Of a DNA stretch of 64,000 bases, positions 45,647 to 54,543 are shown in pieces. A program made the translations under genes and the position numbers. Each line of letters opens with the position of its first letter. Within the stretch, counting starts at the first letter, position 1. The notes beneath the pieces were generated by a model. The model saw nothing but the letters and a program-made list of their open reading frames with translations. It was not told the origin of the DNA and searched no databases. The DNA is from Pseudaeromonas sharmana (GTDB taxonomy: Bacteria > Pseudomonadota > Gammaproteobacteria > Enterobacterales > Aeromonadaceae): positions 930,001 through 994,000 of the forward strand of contig NZ_JBHSAF010000014.1 of the NCBI RefSeq assembly GCF_042649925.1, given 5' to 3'.

Positions 45647-46387
45647 ATGAGCCCTTTGAGACAACGTTGGCTGCGCCTGATTGATTTGCCGCGCCGTTGT
45701 GTGGTGTTTTGCCTTCTGACCCTGTTTTCACCGCTGCTGGCAGCCAAGAGTCATCTGCACGAATGCAATGCCGACCTGGATGTGGGTAGTCGCTGCCGCT
45801 TGCCGATGCATATGCTGCATCCGACCCAACCGGGCGTAGGCTTGCTGCAAGTGGAGGAAGAGACTAAAAAGCTCAAAAGCAAAAGTCCGAACAAACTGAT
45901 GGAATACGCCCGGAAGAAGCGCATTCCGGTGGTTATCGGGCCGGATGGCCAATTCTGGCTGGTCGATCGGCACCACTTGACGCGGGCGCTGTGGGCACTG
46001 GGCGTGCGCGAAGTGCCGGTCGAGATCGAAGGCCGGCTCGACGATGCCGGGACATTCTGGCAACAGATGCAACAACATCACTGGGCCTGGCTGCAAGATG
46101 AACATGGCCATGCCGTGTCACCACAGCAACTGCCGCGTCATATTGCGCTGCTGCCGGATTACCCTTACCGCTCGCTGGCCGGCTTTGCCGAGGACGCCGG
46201 CCTGTTCCGCAAAGAGGAGCAACGCTTCTTTGTCGAATTCGCCTGGGCCCAATATCTGGGCGAGAAACTCAAATGGCGACCCGTGACCCGCGACAGCCTG
46301 CCCACCCTGCTCAAGGCCAGCGAGATTTTCGCCTGCCTGCCGGATGCCGCCAAGTTACCTGGTTACCCGGGGAAGGGCTGCAATTAG
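45647..46387 (+). CDS. Secreted ParB-like (PF08857-type) protein
   Basis: A 246-residue protein with a hydrophobic N-terminal signal (about residues 15-33, ends LAA). The mature protein has ParB/Srx-like motifs: 'IPVVIGPDGQFWLVDRHHLTRALWALG' (the nuclease-fold helix with RHH) and 'VPVEIEGRL'. PF08857 members are secreted ParB-like proteins of unclear function. Not part of chromosome partitioning. Lies just before the 8-base repeat. Confidence 0.75.
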   Translation: MSPLRQRWLRLIDLPRRCVVFCLLTLFSPLLAAKSHLHECNADLDVGSRCRLPMHMLHPTQPGVGLLQVEEETKKLKSKSPNKLMEYARKKRIPVVIGPDGQFWLVDRHHLTRALWALGVREVPVEIEGRLDDAGTFWQQMQQHHWAWLQDEHGHAVSPQQLPRHIALLPDYPYRSLAGFAEDAGLFRKEEQRFFVEFAWAQYLGEKLKWRPVTRDSLPTLLKASEIFACLPDAAKLPGYPGKGCN

Positions 46388-46398
46388 CCCTTCCCTCT

Positions 46399-46480
46399 CA
46401 GTCATTCAGTCATTCAGTCATTCAGTCATTCAGTCATTCAGTCATTCAGTCATTCAGTCATTCAGTCATTCAGTCATTCA
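46399..46480. repeat. Tandem 8-base microsatellite (CAGTCATT), about ten copies
   Basis: Ten and a quarter perfect copies of CAGTCATT. Its right end overlaps the purK stop codon (46474), so the purK stop TGA is read from the repeat. Its left end is 12 bases after the stop of the ParB-like gene. Confidence 0.95.
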
Positions 46481-47580
46481 GACGATGACGGCTGCTCGCT
46501 GCGTGGTAACAACGGCTGCAAGCGTAGCCAATGGCTCATCAGCTCTCCTTCACTGCGGGCGCGCAACGTCAGATGCCCCACCTTGCGCCCTGGCCGCGGC
46601 GCCTTGCCGTACAGATGCAGGTGCGCACCTCGCTCGGCCAGGGTCAAGGCCTCACTCGGCCACTGACCAATCAGATTTAGCATCAGCGTGGGCGCCAGCA
46701 GCCGCGTAGATCCCAGCGGCCAGTCGCAGATGGCACGCAAATGGTTGGCAAACTGACTGGTTTCAGCACCTTCAATGGTCCAGTGCCCCGAGTTGTGAAC
46801 CCGTGGCGCCACTTCATTGGCCATCAACTGCTCGTCGACGACAAAAAACTCGATGGCCAGGGTACCCACATAGTCGACGGCCTGCATCAGCCGGCGGGCA
46901 TGCGCCTCCGCTGCTGCCTGCAACGGATCATCTGCCAGCGGGCGGGAGTGGATCAGGATGCCCTGCTGGTGCCGGTTTTCGGTCAGCGGATAACACACCA
47001 GCTCTCCCCCGGCGCGCCGGCTGGCTATCAGCGAAACCTCGCGTGTAAAGGCGATCCCGGCCTCCAGGATCGAGGGCCTTTGCTGCGCCGCCTGCCAGAT
47101 TGACGCCAGGTCGCTATGCGCATTCAGCCGCCATTGCCCCTTGCCATCGTAGCCCTGCTGGCGCCATTTAAGGAAACAGGGGAACCCCAACTCCGCCGTA
47201 GCGGCCTGCAGATCGGCCAGCGAATCGATACATCGGTGAGGTGCTACCGGTACGCCGAGACGGCTCAACCACTGCTTCTCATGCCAGCGGTCACCGCTCA
47301 GCTGCAAGGCCTCCGCCGAGGGCGCCACCTTGTGCTGTGTCGCCAACGCCGTCAGCAGTGCGCAGGGCACCGATTCCGACTCATAGGTGATGACATCGGC
47401 CCAGTCGAGCAGATCGCGGCGTACCAGTACCTCGTCCCACGCCATACGATGCCAGGGCGCCAGATCGGCAGCACAGCTTTCCGCGGCCGGATCCACCACC
47501 TGACAGCGGATCCCCAACGGCGCCGCAGCCAGTATCAACATGCGGGCCAATTGGCCGCCCCCCAGGATCAGGACATTCAT
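46474..47580 (-). CDS. purK: N5-carboxyaminoimidazole ribonucleotide synthase PurK
   Basis: A 368-residue ATP-grasp enzyme that joins bicarbonate to aminoimidazole ribonucleotide using ATP, in purine synthesis. N-terminus 'VLILGGGQLARML' binds the nucleotide; 'FPCFLKWRQQGYDGKGQW' and 'NEVAPRVHNSGHWTIEGAETSQF' are PurK signatures. Start overlaps the purE stop (ATGA). C-terminal stop lies in the microsatellite. Confidence 0.95.
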   Translation of the reverse strand: MNVLILGGGQLARMLILAAAPLGIRCQVVDPAAESCAADLAPWHRMAWDEVLVRRDLLDWADVITYESESVPCALLTALATQHKVAPSAEALQLSGDRWHEKQWLSRLGVPVAPHRCIDSLADLQAATAELGFPCFLKWRQQGYDGKGQWRLNAHSDLASIWQAAQQRPSILEAGIAFTREVSLIASRRAGGELVCYPLTENRHQQGILIHSRPLADDPLQAAAEAHARRLMQAVDYVGTLAIEFFVVDEQLMANEVAPRVHNSGHWTIEGAETSQFANHLRAICDWPLGSTRLLAPTLMLNLIGQWPSEALTLAERGAHLHLYGKAPRPGRKVGHLTLRARSEGELMSHWLRLQPLLPRSEQPSSSE

Positions 47581-48071
47581 GCTGGCACCCGCGGATCGTC
47601 CGCCTCAAGAACCGCCTCGCTCTGTTGCCGGCGAAACGCCTGCAAGGCGTCGCGGACGGCCGCATCCTGCAGCGCCAGCATGCTGGCGGCCAGCAGAGCG
47701 GCATTGGCGGCACCGGCCTTGCCGATGGCAAGCGTGCCGACCGGTATGCCCTTGGGCATCTGCACAATCGACAGCAGGGAGTCCATGCCGTTCAACGCCT
47801 GGGACTGGACCGGCACGCCCAATACCGGCAACCAGGTCTTGGCTGCCACCATGCCGGGCAGGTGCGCCGCACCGCCGGCGCCAGCGATAATCAGCTGTAA
47901 ACCGCGCTCGGCCGCCGTGGCGGCATACTCGAACAGCCGATCCGGCGTACGGTGCGCCGACACCACCTTGACCTCATGCGCCACGCCCAGCTGTTCCAGT
48001 ACCTCGGCCGCGGCACGCAGCGTCTCCCAATCCGAGCGCGAGCCCATGATGATGCCCACTTTTGGTTGCAT
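47577..48071 (-). CDS. purE: N5-carboxyaminoimidazole ribonucleotide mutase PurE
   Basis: A 164-residue class I PurE that shifts the carboxyl group of N5-CAIR to give CAIR. Active-site motif 'GIIMGSRSDWETL' near residues 6-18, 'VVSAHRTPDRLFEYA' and 'GAGGAAHLPGMVA'. Ribosome site GAGAGAAACAC before the ATG. 36 bases downstream of sbtB on the same strand with no terminator between. Confidence 0.95.
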   Translation of the reverse strand: MQPKVGIIMGSRSDWETLRAAAEVLEQLGVAHEVKVVSAHRTPDRLFEYAATAAERGLQLIIAGAGGAAHLPGMVAAKTWLPVLGVPVQSQALNGMDSLLSIVQMPKGIPVGTLAIGKAGAANAALLAASMLALQDAAVRDALQAFRRQQSEAVLEADDPRVPA

Positions 48072-48107
48072 AGTGTTTCTCTCCAGGATGGCGATTAAGC
48101 CATAGAC

Positions 48108-48413
48108 TCAAAATTTATCGTGGCGGTGTACGCGGATCTCGCTGCAAAACACCACCATGGCAAAGTTGTCGTAATAGTGTTCCTGCAGGTAATCCATGAT
48201 GCGTTCGGCCACATGTTCCTCACAAATCACCTCCAGACGCAGGTTGCGCATCTCGTCCCAACCGGCATCTCGCAGACCATGGCTCCCCTTGCCACGCGCC
48301 TCGGTAATGGTGTAACCACGGGCCCCCAGGCGCTCAACCTGCCTGGTCAGCTCGCTCTCCAATGCGGCCTCGGTGATGATGGTAACCAGTTGACGTGTCG
48401 TCGTTTTGCTCAT
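48108..48413 (-). CDS. sbtB: PII-like signalling protein SbtB
   Basis: A 101-residue PII-superfamily protein of the SbtB type, which binds adenyl nucleotides and tunes the bicarbonate transporter SbtA. PII fold visible: 'QLVTIITEAALESELTRQVERLGARGYTI' and 'EVICEEHVAERIMDYLQEHYYDNFAMVVF'. The C-terminal redox loop of cyanobacterial SbtB is absent. It begins five bases after the sbtA stop, whose end carries AGGAGG. Confidence 0.85.
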   Translation of the reverse strand: MSKTTTRQLVTIITEAALESELTRQVERLGARGYTITEARGKGSHGLRDAGWDEMRNLRLEVICEEHVAERIMDYLQEHYYDNFAMVVFCSEIRVHRHDKF

Positions 48414-48418
48414 CCTGC

Positions 48419-49360
48419 TCAGCCTCCTTGGGCATGTAACCAGTGCGCCAGCTGCAGATACAGCGGTATGCCCACCAGCACGTTGAACGGAAAAGTGACG
48501 CCCAGCGATGCCGCCAGCGACAAGCCGGGATTGGCCTCCGGTACCGCCATGCGCATCGCCGCCGGCACCGCTATATAGGAAGCGCTGGCCGCGAGGGTGG
48601 CCAGCAGCATGGTGCCGCCCACCGAGAAGCCAAGCAGCACAGCAAGCTGGCCCCCGATCAGCGCCGCAACCAGCGGCGTCAGCAGACCAAAGGCCAGCAG
48701 GAACAGGCCGTGACGACGCAACATGCCCATCTGGCTGGCCGTAATCAGCCCCATCTCCAGCAGGAATAGCGCCAGCACCCCTTTGTACAGATCGAAGAAC
48801 AGCGGCGTGACCGGTTGCAGCGCCTCGCGGCCGCAGGCCCAGCCAATCAGCAAGCCACCCAGCAACAGCATGATGCCCTTGCCACAGAACAGTTCATGAC
48901 CCAGTGCGCACCAGCGGGTCTGGGCCGAAAGCCCCCGTGCCAGCAGGATGCCCACCAGGATGGCCGGCATCTCCAGCATGACGACAAACACCGGCATGTA
49001 GGATTCGTACGCCACGTTTTGGTGGCTCAAGAAGGCAACGGCGACGGCAAAGGTGCCGACGCTGACCGAGCCATAGTGCGCCGCCAGCGAAGCGGCGTCG
49101 GCACGTTTGAGGCGGCCAAAAAGCCGTAACAGCGGAAACAGCAGCAGCGGCAGCACGAGGCCCATCAACAGGACGCCGAGCAGTTGTGGCAGTAACTGCC
49201 AGGCCGAGACTTCAGCCAGTTCAACACCGCCCTTGAGGCCGATGGTCAGCAACAAGAGCACGCTGAGAAAATCGTAGATGGCGGCCGGCAGACGCAGCTC
49301 GGCACGTAGTAGTCCGGCCACCAATCCGAGCAGGAAAAACAGCACCACGGGATCCAGCAT
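48419..49360 (-). CDS. sbtA: Sodium-dependent bicarbonate transporter SbtA
   Basis: A 313-residue inner-membrane transporter with about ten hydrophobic segments and SbtA landmarks: 'LLLLTIGLKGGVEL' near 45, 'AAHYGSVSVGTFAVA' near 115 and 'ASASYIAVPAAMRMAVPEANP' near 260, in the region where bicarbonate and Na+ bind. I use ATG 49360 with GAGAGGA upstream; a start at 49375 is less supported. Imports bicarbonate with Na+. First gene of sbtA-sbtB-purE-purK. Confidence 0.9.
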   Translation of the reverse strand: MLDPVVLFFLLGLVAGLLRAELRLPAAIYDFLSVLLLLTIGLKGGVELAEVSAWQLLPQLLGVLLMGLVLPLLLFPLLRLFGRLKRADAASLAAHYGSVSVGTFAVAVAFLSHQNVAYESYMPVFVVMLEMPAILVGILLARGLSAQTRWCALGHELFCGKGIMLLLGGLLIGWACGREALQPVTPLFFDLYKGVLALFLLEMGLITASQMGMLRRHGLFLLAFGLLTPLVAALIGGQLAVLLGFSVGGTMLLATLAASASYIAVPAAMRMAVPEANPGLSLAASLGVTFPFNVLVGIPLYLQLAHWLHAQGG

Positions 49361-49503
49361 CGTTATCCTCTCCAACTTGCCATGCGGTCACTTGCAATGC
49401 GGTCTGCATCACACTCTGACCGCTTGCCGGCAGTCTAACCAAGCTGAAACATCAAAAATAATCGAATATTATTAGTGAATCATTCGCCTCAGACTGATAA
49501 GAA

Positions 49504-50403
49504 ATGTTGAACTACAAGCAGCTGTACTATTTTTGGCAGGTCGCGCGCCAGGGTGGCATCACGCGAGCCGCCGAGGCATTGCACCTGACGCCGCAGACCC
49601 TGAGCGGCCAGATCGCCGAGCTGGAACGCGCGCTCGGCACCGAACTGTTCCGCCGCCGCGGCCGACGGCTGGAACTATCACCGGCCGGTGAGCTGGCCCT
49701 GCCCCACGCCGAACAGATCTTCCTGCTCGGCAAGGAGCTCGAGGCGCTGCTGCACCAGCCGACGCGCCGGGGCGAGCTGACGTTGCGCGTCGGCCTCACC
49801 GATGCGGTACCCAAATCGCTGGCTTATCGCCTGCTGGCGCCGGCCCTGACGCTGTCGCAGCCGGTTCGACTGGTCTGCCATGAAGAGAAGCCGGAAAAGT
49901 TGTTCGCCGAACTGGCGCTGCACCATCTGGAGCTGGTGATCTCCGATCGACCGCTGCCACCGTCTGTCGGGGTCAAGGGCTACAGCCACCGCCTCGGCCA
50001 CTCGCCACTGGTCTGGGTCGGCACACCGGCGCTGGCCGCCCAGGCGCGCCAGCACTTCCCGGCCAGTTTGCAGCAGTTGCCGCTGCTGCTGCCGGGAGCC
50101 AATGCCGCCCAGAGTGCACCGCTGGCGCGCTGGCTCAGCGAGCAGAAGCTCACTCCCCGCGTGGTGGGTGAATTCGACGACTCGGCGTTGATGAAGTCGT
50201 TTGGCGAGGCCGGCGTCGGTCTGTTTCCGGTGCCGGAAGTCGTGCTGGACGAAGTGTGCCGCCACTTCGGTGTCGAAGCGGTCGCTCGCCTGGATGAGGT
50301 GCAGGTCAGCTATTACGCCATCTCGCTGGAGCGGCGCCTCACCCATCCGGCGGTGCTGGCGGTCACCGGTCAAGCCGGCGCTGTGCTAGCGACCACAGAC
50401 TGA
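49504..50403 (+). CDS. LysR-family regulator, NhaR-like
   Basis: A 299-residue LysR regulator. N-terminal helix-turn-helix 'LNYKQLYYFWQVARQGGITRAAEALHLTPQTLSGQIAELERALG', close to NhaR (which begins 'NYNHLYYFWHVYKEGS'), and a matching C-terminal effector domain with 'GEFDDSALMKSFGEAG'. NhaR responds to Na+. Divergent from sbtA, so a role in regulating Na+/bicarbonate uptake is likely. Confidence 0.85.
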   Translation: MLNYKQLYYFWQVARQGGITRAAEALHLTPQTLSGQIAELERALGTELFRRRGRRLELSPAGELALPHAEQIFLLGKELEALLHQPTRRGELTLRVGLTDAVPKSLAYRLLAPALTLSQPVRLVCHEEKPEKLFAELALHHLELVISDRPLPPSVGVKGYSHRLGHSPLVWVGTPALAAQARQHFPASLQQLPLLLPGANAAQSAPLARWLSEQKLTPRVVGEFDDSALMKSFGEAGVGLFPVPEVVLDEVCRHFGVEAVARLDEVQVSYYAISLERRLTHPAVLAVTGQAGAVLATTD

Positions 50404-50470
50404 CTGCCTCGAGGTTGGCCGCCAGTCCGGAACACCGTATGCTAACCCCATGCCTTACAGGGAGTTTCCC

Positions 50471-51106
50471 ATGCTGCAACTGCATCTGTTCCGCCATGGC
50501 GAAAGCGCCGCCAATGCCGGCCTCGTCACCAGTCAGCCCGCGGAGATACCGCTGACGCCACGCGGCGAGCAGCAGGCGATGGCATTGGCCCATCAGCTGA
50601 CCTTTCATCCGGACTTGATCCTCTGTTCCCCTTTTTTACGTGCCCGCCAGACTGCCGCCCCCTGCTGCGCTCGCTTCCCGACCGTACCGCTGCTGACCCT
50701 GCCGATTCAGGAGTTCACGTACCTGGCCCCGGCGCGCTGCGCCGCGACCGATGCCGCCACGCGCCGCCCCCTGGTCGACGCCTACTGGCAACGCGCCGAT
50801 CCGCGGCATGTCGATGGCGATGGCGCCGAGAGTTTTGTCGACTTGCTAAACCGGGTGCGTCAGCTGTTGCTGGAGCTGCAGCAGAGCGATGCCAGCGAAG
50901 TGGCGTTGTTTGGCCATGGTCAGTTTATGCAGGCGCTGCGCTGGCACCTGCACAATGCCGTGCCACTGCATGCCGAGCACTGGCAGCCCGAGCGCCTCGA
51001 AGCCGAACAGATGCGCGCCTTTCGTCGCTTCGATCTGGCCCATCCGATTGCCAATGCCGCTGGCTTTACCTGCCGCTGGTCACTGGCCGGCTGGCGCCTC
51101 GGCTAA
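50471..51106 (+). CDS. Histidine phosphatase family protein
   Basis: A 211-residue phosphoglycerate-mutase-like enzyme with the catalytic 'LFRHGESAANAG' near residue 5-16, a second arginine in 'LICSPFLRARQTAAP', and 'VALFGHGQFMQALRWHL' with the second histidine. Substrate unknown. ATG 50471 is six bases after GGAG; an upstream in-frame start at 50450 is not needed. Confidence 0.88.
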   Translation: MLQLHLFRHGESAANAGLVTSQPAEIPLTPRGEQQAMALAHQLTFHPDLILCSPFLRARQTAAPCCARFPTVPLLTLPIQEFTYLAPARCAATDAATRRPLVDAYWQRADPRHVDGDGAESFVDLLNRVRQLLLELQQSDASEVALFGHGQFMQALRWHLHNAVPLHAEHWQPERLEAEQMRAFRRFDLAHPIANAAGFTCRWSLAGWRLG

Positions 51107-51241
51107 GCCAGTCGTCGCGGTCCGGCAATACCTGACAGCTCCCCTGATGGCGATGCCCCAGGGATAGCCTACAGGGAGAGCGTATTGAGACCGGCATGAA
51201 AGCGCACTGCTGCCAGCATACTGACGCGATGGCGCAGGCAT

Positions 51242-51275
51242 AAAAAAACCGGAACCCTGAGGGTTCCGGTTTGTC
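51242..51275 (-). terminator. Terminator of the pst-phoU operon
   Basis: ACCGGAACCC-TGA-GGGTTCCGGT stem with a run of seven T on the minus strand, 18 bases after the phoU stop. Confidence 0.88.
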
Positions 51276-51292
51276 TGCAGCGAAGCTGCGGC

Positions 51293-51988
51293 TTACAGCG
51301 AGTCGACGTCGGAGATCTTGGTGTGACGCACATCCTTGCCCTTGACGCAGTAGATGATGTAGTCGCTGATATGCTGGCAACGGTCGCCAATGCGCTCGAT
51401 GGAGCGGGCCGCCCACAGCACTTCCAGCACCTGCGGAATGGTGCGCGGATCTTCCATCATGTAGGTCATCAGCTCACGGATGATCGACTCATACTGGCGG
51501 TCAATCTTGTCGTCATCGTGGTAGAGCTGGATCGCCGCTTCGACATCCATGCGCGCGAACGCGTCCAGCGCGTCGTGCAGCATCTTGATCGCCTGGCGTC
51601 CCATGTTCTCGATAGAGACCAACGGTGCCTGCGAGCCCTTGTTGTTCAGCACCATGCGCGCCAGCTTGTCGGCGACATCGCCCATGCGCTCCAGGTCGGT
51701 GACCGTCTTGGAGATCATCAGGATCAGACGCAGGTCGGACGCCGTTGGCTGCCGCTTGGCAATGATGCGCGTGCACTCCTCGTCGATGCTGATCTCCATG
51801 TTGTTGACCTGCAGATCGGTCTCGACGATGCGGCGGGCCAGATCGTGGTCCTGATCGTGAATGGCCACCAGCGCATCGGAGAGCTGCTGCTCCACCAGAC
51901 CGCCCATCGCCAGCACATTGTTGCGCACCGCTTCCAGCTCAGTGTTGAACTGACCGGAAATGTGTTTGTTCAGATTCATGTTATCCAT
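51293..51988 (-). CDS. phoU: Phosphate signalling protein PhoU
   Basis: A 231-residue PhoU, two three-helix bundles, aligning along its length with E. coli PhoU ('NLNKHISGQFN', 'IDEECTRIIAKRQPTASDLRL', 'YMMEDPRTIPQVLEVLWAARSIERIGDRC'). It turns off PhoR/PhoB when phosphate is plentiful and interacts with PstB. Last gene of the operon, 26 bases after pstB. Confidence 0.95.
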   Translation of the reverse strand: MDNMNLNKHISGQFNTELEAVRNNVLAMGGLVEQQLSDALVAIHDQDHDLARRIVETDLQVNNMEISIDEECTRIIAKRQPTASDLRLILMISKTVTDLERMGDVADKLARMVLNNKGSQAPLVSIENMGRQAIKMLHDALDAFARMDVEAAIQLYHDDDKIDRQYESIIRELMTYMMEDPRTIPQVLEVLWAARSIERIGDRCQHISDYIIYCVKGKDVRHTKISDVDSL

Positions 51989-52014
51989 GGTTCGGATCCC
52001 CTGTCAGTCCAGCA

Positions 52015-52833
52015 TTAGCCGTAGCGGCCGGTAATGTAGTCTTCGGTCTTCTTCATCTTCGGCTTGGTGAAGATGGTATTGGTATCGGAGTACTCGATCA
52101 GCTCGCCCATGTACATGAACGCCGTCTGATCAGAGACCCGGGCCGCCTGTTGCATGTTGTGCGTCACGATGACGACAGTGTACTGGCTCTTGAGCTCGTT
52201 GATCAGCTCCTCGATGGTCAGTGTCGAGATTGGGTCCAGCGCGGAGGTCGGTTCATCCAGCAGCAGCACTTCCGGCTCGATGGCGATGGCACGGGCAATC
52301 ACCAGACGTTGCTGCTGACCACCGGACAGGCCGAAGGCGTTCTCGTGCAGACGGTCCTTGACCTCTTCCCACAGCGCGGCGCCGCGCAGCGAGCGCTCTA
52401 CCGCCTCATCCAGCTGGCGGCGATCACTGATACCCTGCAGGCGCAGGCCATAGACCACGTTCTCATAGATCGACTTCGGGAACGGATTCGGGCGCTGGAA
52501 CACCATGCCGACGCGGCGGCGCAGCGCGGCAACATCCACACTCTTGTCATAGATGTTCTGGCCATGCAGCGTGATGGCGCCCTTGATATGGCAGATCTCG
52601 ACCAGATCGTTCATGCGGTTAATGCAGCGCAGCAGCGTCGACTTACCGCAGCCTGACGGACCGATAAAAGCGGTAACCTGCCCCTTGGGGATCTTCATGT
52701 TGACATCAAACAGCGCCTGCTTGCTGCCATAAAACAGCTCCAGGTTCTTGATCTCCAGCGCCGTCTTGTCCGCTGGCAGGTTCACCAGATCGATGCTCTC
52801 GCTCGGGGTGATAGTCGGTGTTACGTTAATCAT
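52015..52833 (-). CDS. pstB: Phosphate ABC transporter ATPase PstB
   Basis: A 272-residue ATPase with Walker A GPSGCGKST, 'VGMVFQRPNPFP' Q-loop typical of PstB, signature 'LSGGQQQRLVIARAIA' and Walker B 'VLLLDEPTSALDPIS'. Drives phosphate import through PstCA. 36 bases after pstA. Confidence 0.96.
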   Translation of the reverse strand: MINVTPTITPSESIDLVNLPADKTALEIKNLELFYGSKQALFDVNMKIPKGQVTAFIGPSGCGKSTLLRCINRMNDLVEICHIKGAITLHGQNIYDKSVDVAALRRRVGMVFQRPNPFPKSIYENVVYGLRLQGISDRRQLDEAVERSLRGAALWEEVKDRLHENAFGLSGGQQQRLVIARAIAIEPEVLLLDEPTSALDPISTLTIEELINELKSQYTVVIVTHNMQQAARVSDQTAFMYMGELIEYSDTNTIFTKPKMKKTEDYITGRYG

Positions 52834-52869
52834 CTGTTACCTCGATTCGAATTCGGCAAAAGGCGGCGA

Positions 52870-54525
52870 TTAGTTATCCAGCGCCCGGTATTTTTCACGC
52901 AAGTGGTTACGGATGCTGATGGCGGTCAGGTTCAGACCGACGATCACGGTAACCAGCAGGAATGAGGTGGCATACACCAGCGGGCGTGCCGCCTCGACGT
53001 TCGGGCTCTGGAAGCCGACGTCAAAGATATGGAAACCCAGATGCATGAACTTGCGTTCCACATGCAGGTACGGGAAGTTGCCATCCACCGGCAGTGTCGG
53101 CGCCAGCTTGACCGCGCCCACCAGCATCAACGGAGCGACTTCACCGGCCGCGCGGGCAATCGCCAGGATCAGACCGGTCATGATCGCCGGGCTGGCCATC
53201 GGCAGCACGATACGCCACAGCGTCTCGGCCTTGGTGGCCCCCAGTGCCAGCGAACCATGGCGCACAGCACTCGGGATCCGCGCCAGACCTTCCTCGGTCG
53301 AAACGATCACCACCGGCAGCGTCAGGATCGCCAGCGTAATGGCCGACCAGATCACCCCGGGTGAACCAAAGGTCGGTGACGGCAGCGCCTCGGGGTAGAA
53401 CAGCTTGTCCAGCGAGCCACCCAGTACGTAGACGAAGAAGCCCAGGCCAAAAACACCGTAGACAATGGACGGTACACCGGCCAGGTTGATCACCGCGATG
53501 CGGATGAACTTGGTCAGGGCGTTCTTGCCGGCATATTCGTGCAGGTAGACCGCCGCCACCACCCCCAGCGGTGTGACGATCACCGTCATCAACAGCACCA
53601 TGAACACGGTACCGAAGATGGCCGGGAACACCCCGCCCTCGGTATTGGCTTCACGCGGGTCATCCGAGACGAACTTGCCAATCTGGTGGAACCAGAAGCC
53701 AATCTTACCGATCAGGCTCATGTCGTTCGGCCAGTTGACGTCCAGCACATTGCCCAGCGGAATCGTCACCAGCTCGCCGCGCATGTCACGCACCTTGATG
53801 CTGTCGCGCTGAGTCTGCTCGCGCAGGCTAAACAGTTCGGTTTCCAGCTTGCTGTAGCTGTCGTTCAGTGCCTTGCGCTCGGCTTCGATCTCCTGCTTGG
53901 CCGCCTCGGTCAGCGCGTCGTCCATCTGCAGACGACGCTCTTTCAGACGCAGTTTTTCCAGCTGATAGTTGATGGCACCGATGTCGGATTGCTGCAGCTT
54001 GCGGACCTGGCTGTTGATGTCGGCGACCCGCTTGATGCGCTGCATCAGCTCGCTGTGCAGATCACCGCTCACCGGCTTGCCAGACTCCAGCACCTGCTCG
54101 ACATAGCCGTAGAAGTTACCATTGGTGGTGCGCTCCAGCACCGCCAACTCCTTGGGCGTCGTCCGCTCGCGGATGTCCGTTTCCAGCACCCAGCGGAAGT
54201 CGAGCGGTACGAACTCGCGGTTACCGGTTTTCACCAGATAACGCTCCAGCACCTCACGCTCTTCGCCTTCCAGCTTGAGGCCGGTGGCGCGCAGGCGATC
54301 GGTCGGCACCAGCTCGGTGTCGTGCATCTCGCCAATCAGGGTCTGTACCTGACCGTCGGCGGCAGTGACCTGCCATTGGTAAATGGTATGCGGCCAGAAG
54401 TAGACCAGACCGCGCCAGCCGATCAGCGCCAGCAGACCGACCACGGCGATCAGACTGAGACTGACGGCGCCCCCTGTCATCCAGATCCAGGGGTTGCCTG
54501 ATTTAAACCACTTTTTCATCGTCAT
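52870..54525 (-). CDS. pstA: Phosphate permease PstA, long form
   Basis: A 551-residue permease, about 250 residues longer than E. coli PstA. TM1 at about residues 18-40, then a large extra region with a coiled coil (about 170-260: 'QLEKLRLKERRLQMDDAL...'). The normal permease core follows with the EAA-type loop 'ALGATKAETLWRIVLP'. Long PstA/PstC forms occur in Vibrio and Aeromonas relatives. AAGGA lies before ATG 54525. Pairs with the long PstC. Confidence 0.92.
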   Translation of the reverse strand: MTMKKWFKSGNPWIWMTGGAVSLSLIAVVGLLALIGWRGLVYFWPHTIYQWQVTAADGQVQTLIGEMHDTELVPTDRLRATGLKLEGEEREVLERYLVKTGNREFVPLDFRWVLETDIRERTTPKELAVLERTTNGNFYGYVEQVLESGKPVSGDLHSELMQRIKRVADINSQVRKLQQSDIGAINYQLEKLRLKERRLQMDDALTEAAKQEIEAERKALNDSYSKLETELFSLREQTQRDSIKVRDMRGELVTIPLGNVLDVNWPNDMSLIGKIGFWFHQIGKFVSDDPREANTEGGVFPAIFGTVFMVLLMTVIVTPLGVVAAVYLHEYAGKNALTKFIRIAVINLAGVPSIVYGVFGLGFFVYVLGGSLDKLFYPEALPSPTFGSPGVIWSAITLAILTLPVVIVSTEEGLARIPSAVRHGSLALGATKAETLWRIVLPMASPAIMTGLILAIARAAGEVAPLMLVGAVKLAPTLPVDGNFPYLHVERKFMHLGFHIFDVGFQSPNVEAARPLVYATSFLLVTVIVGLNLTAISIRNHLREKYRALDN

Positions 54526-54543
54526 TGAATTCCTTGAGACCCG

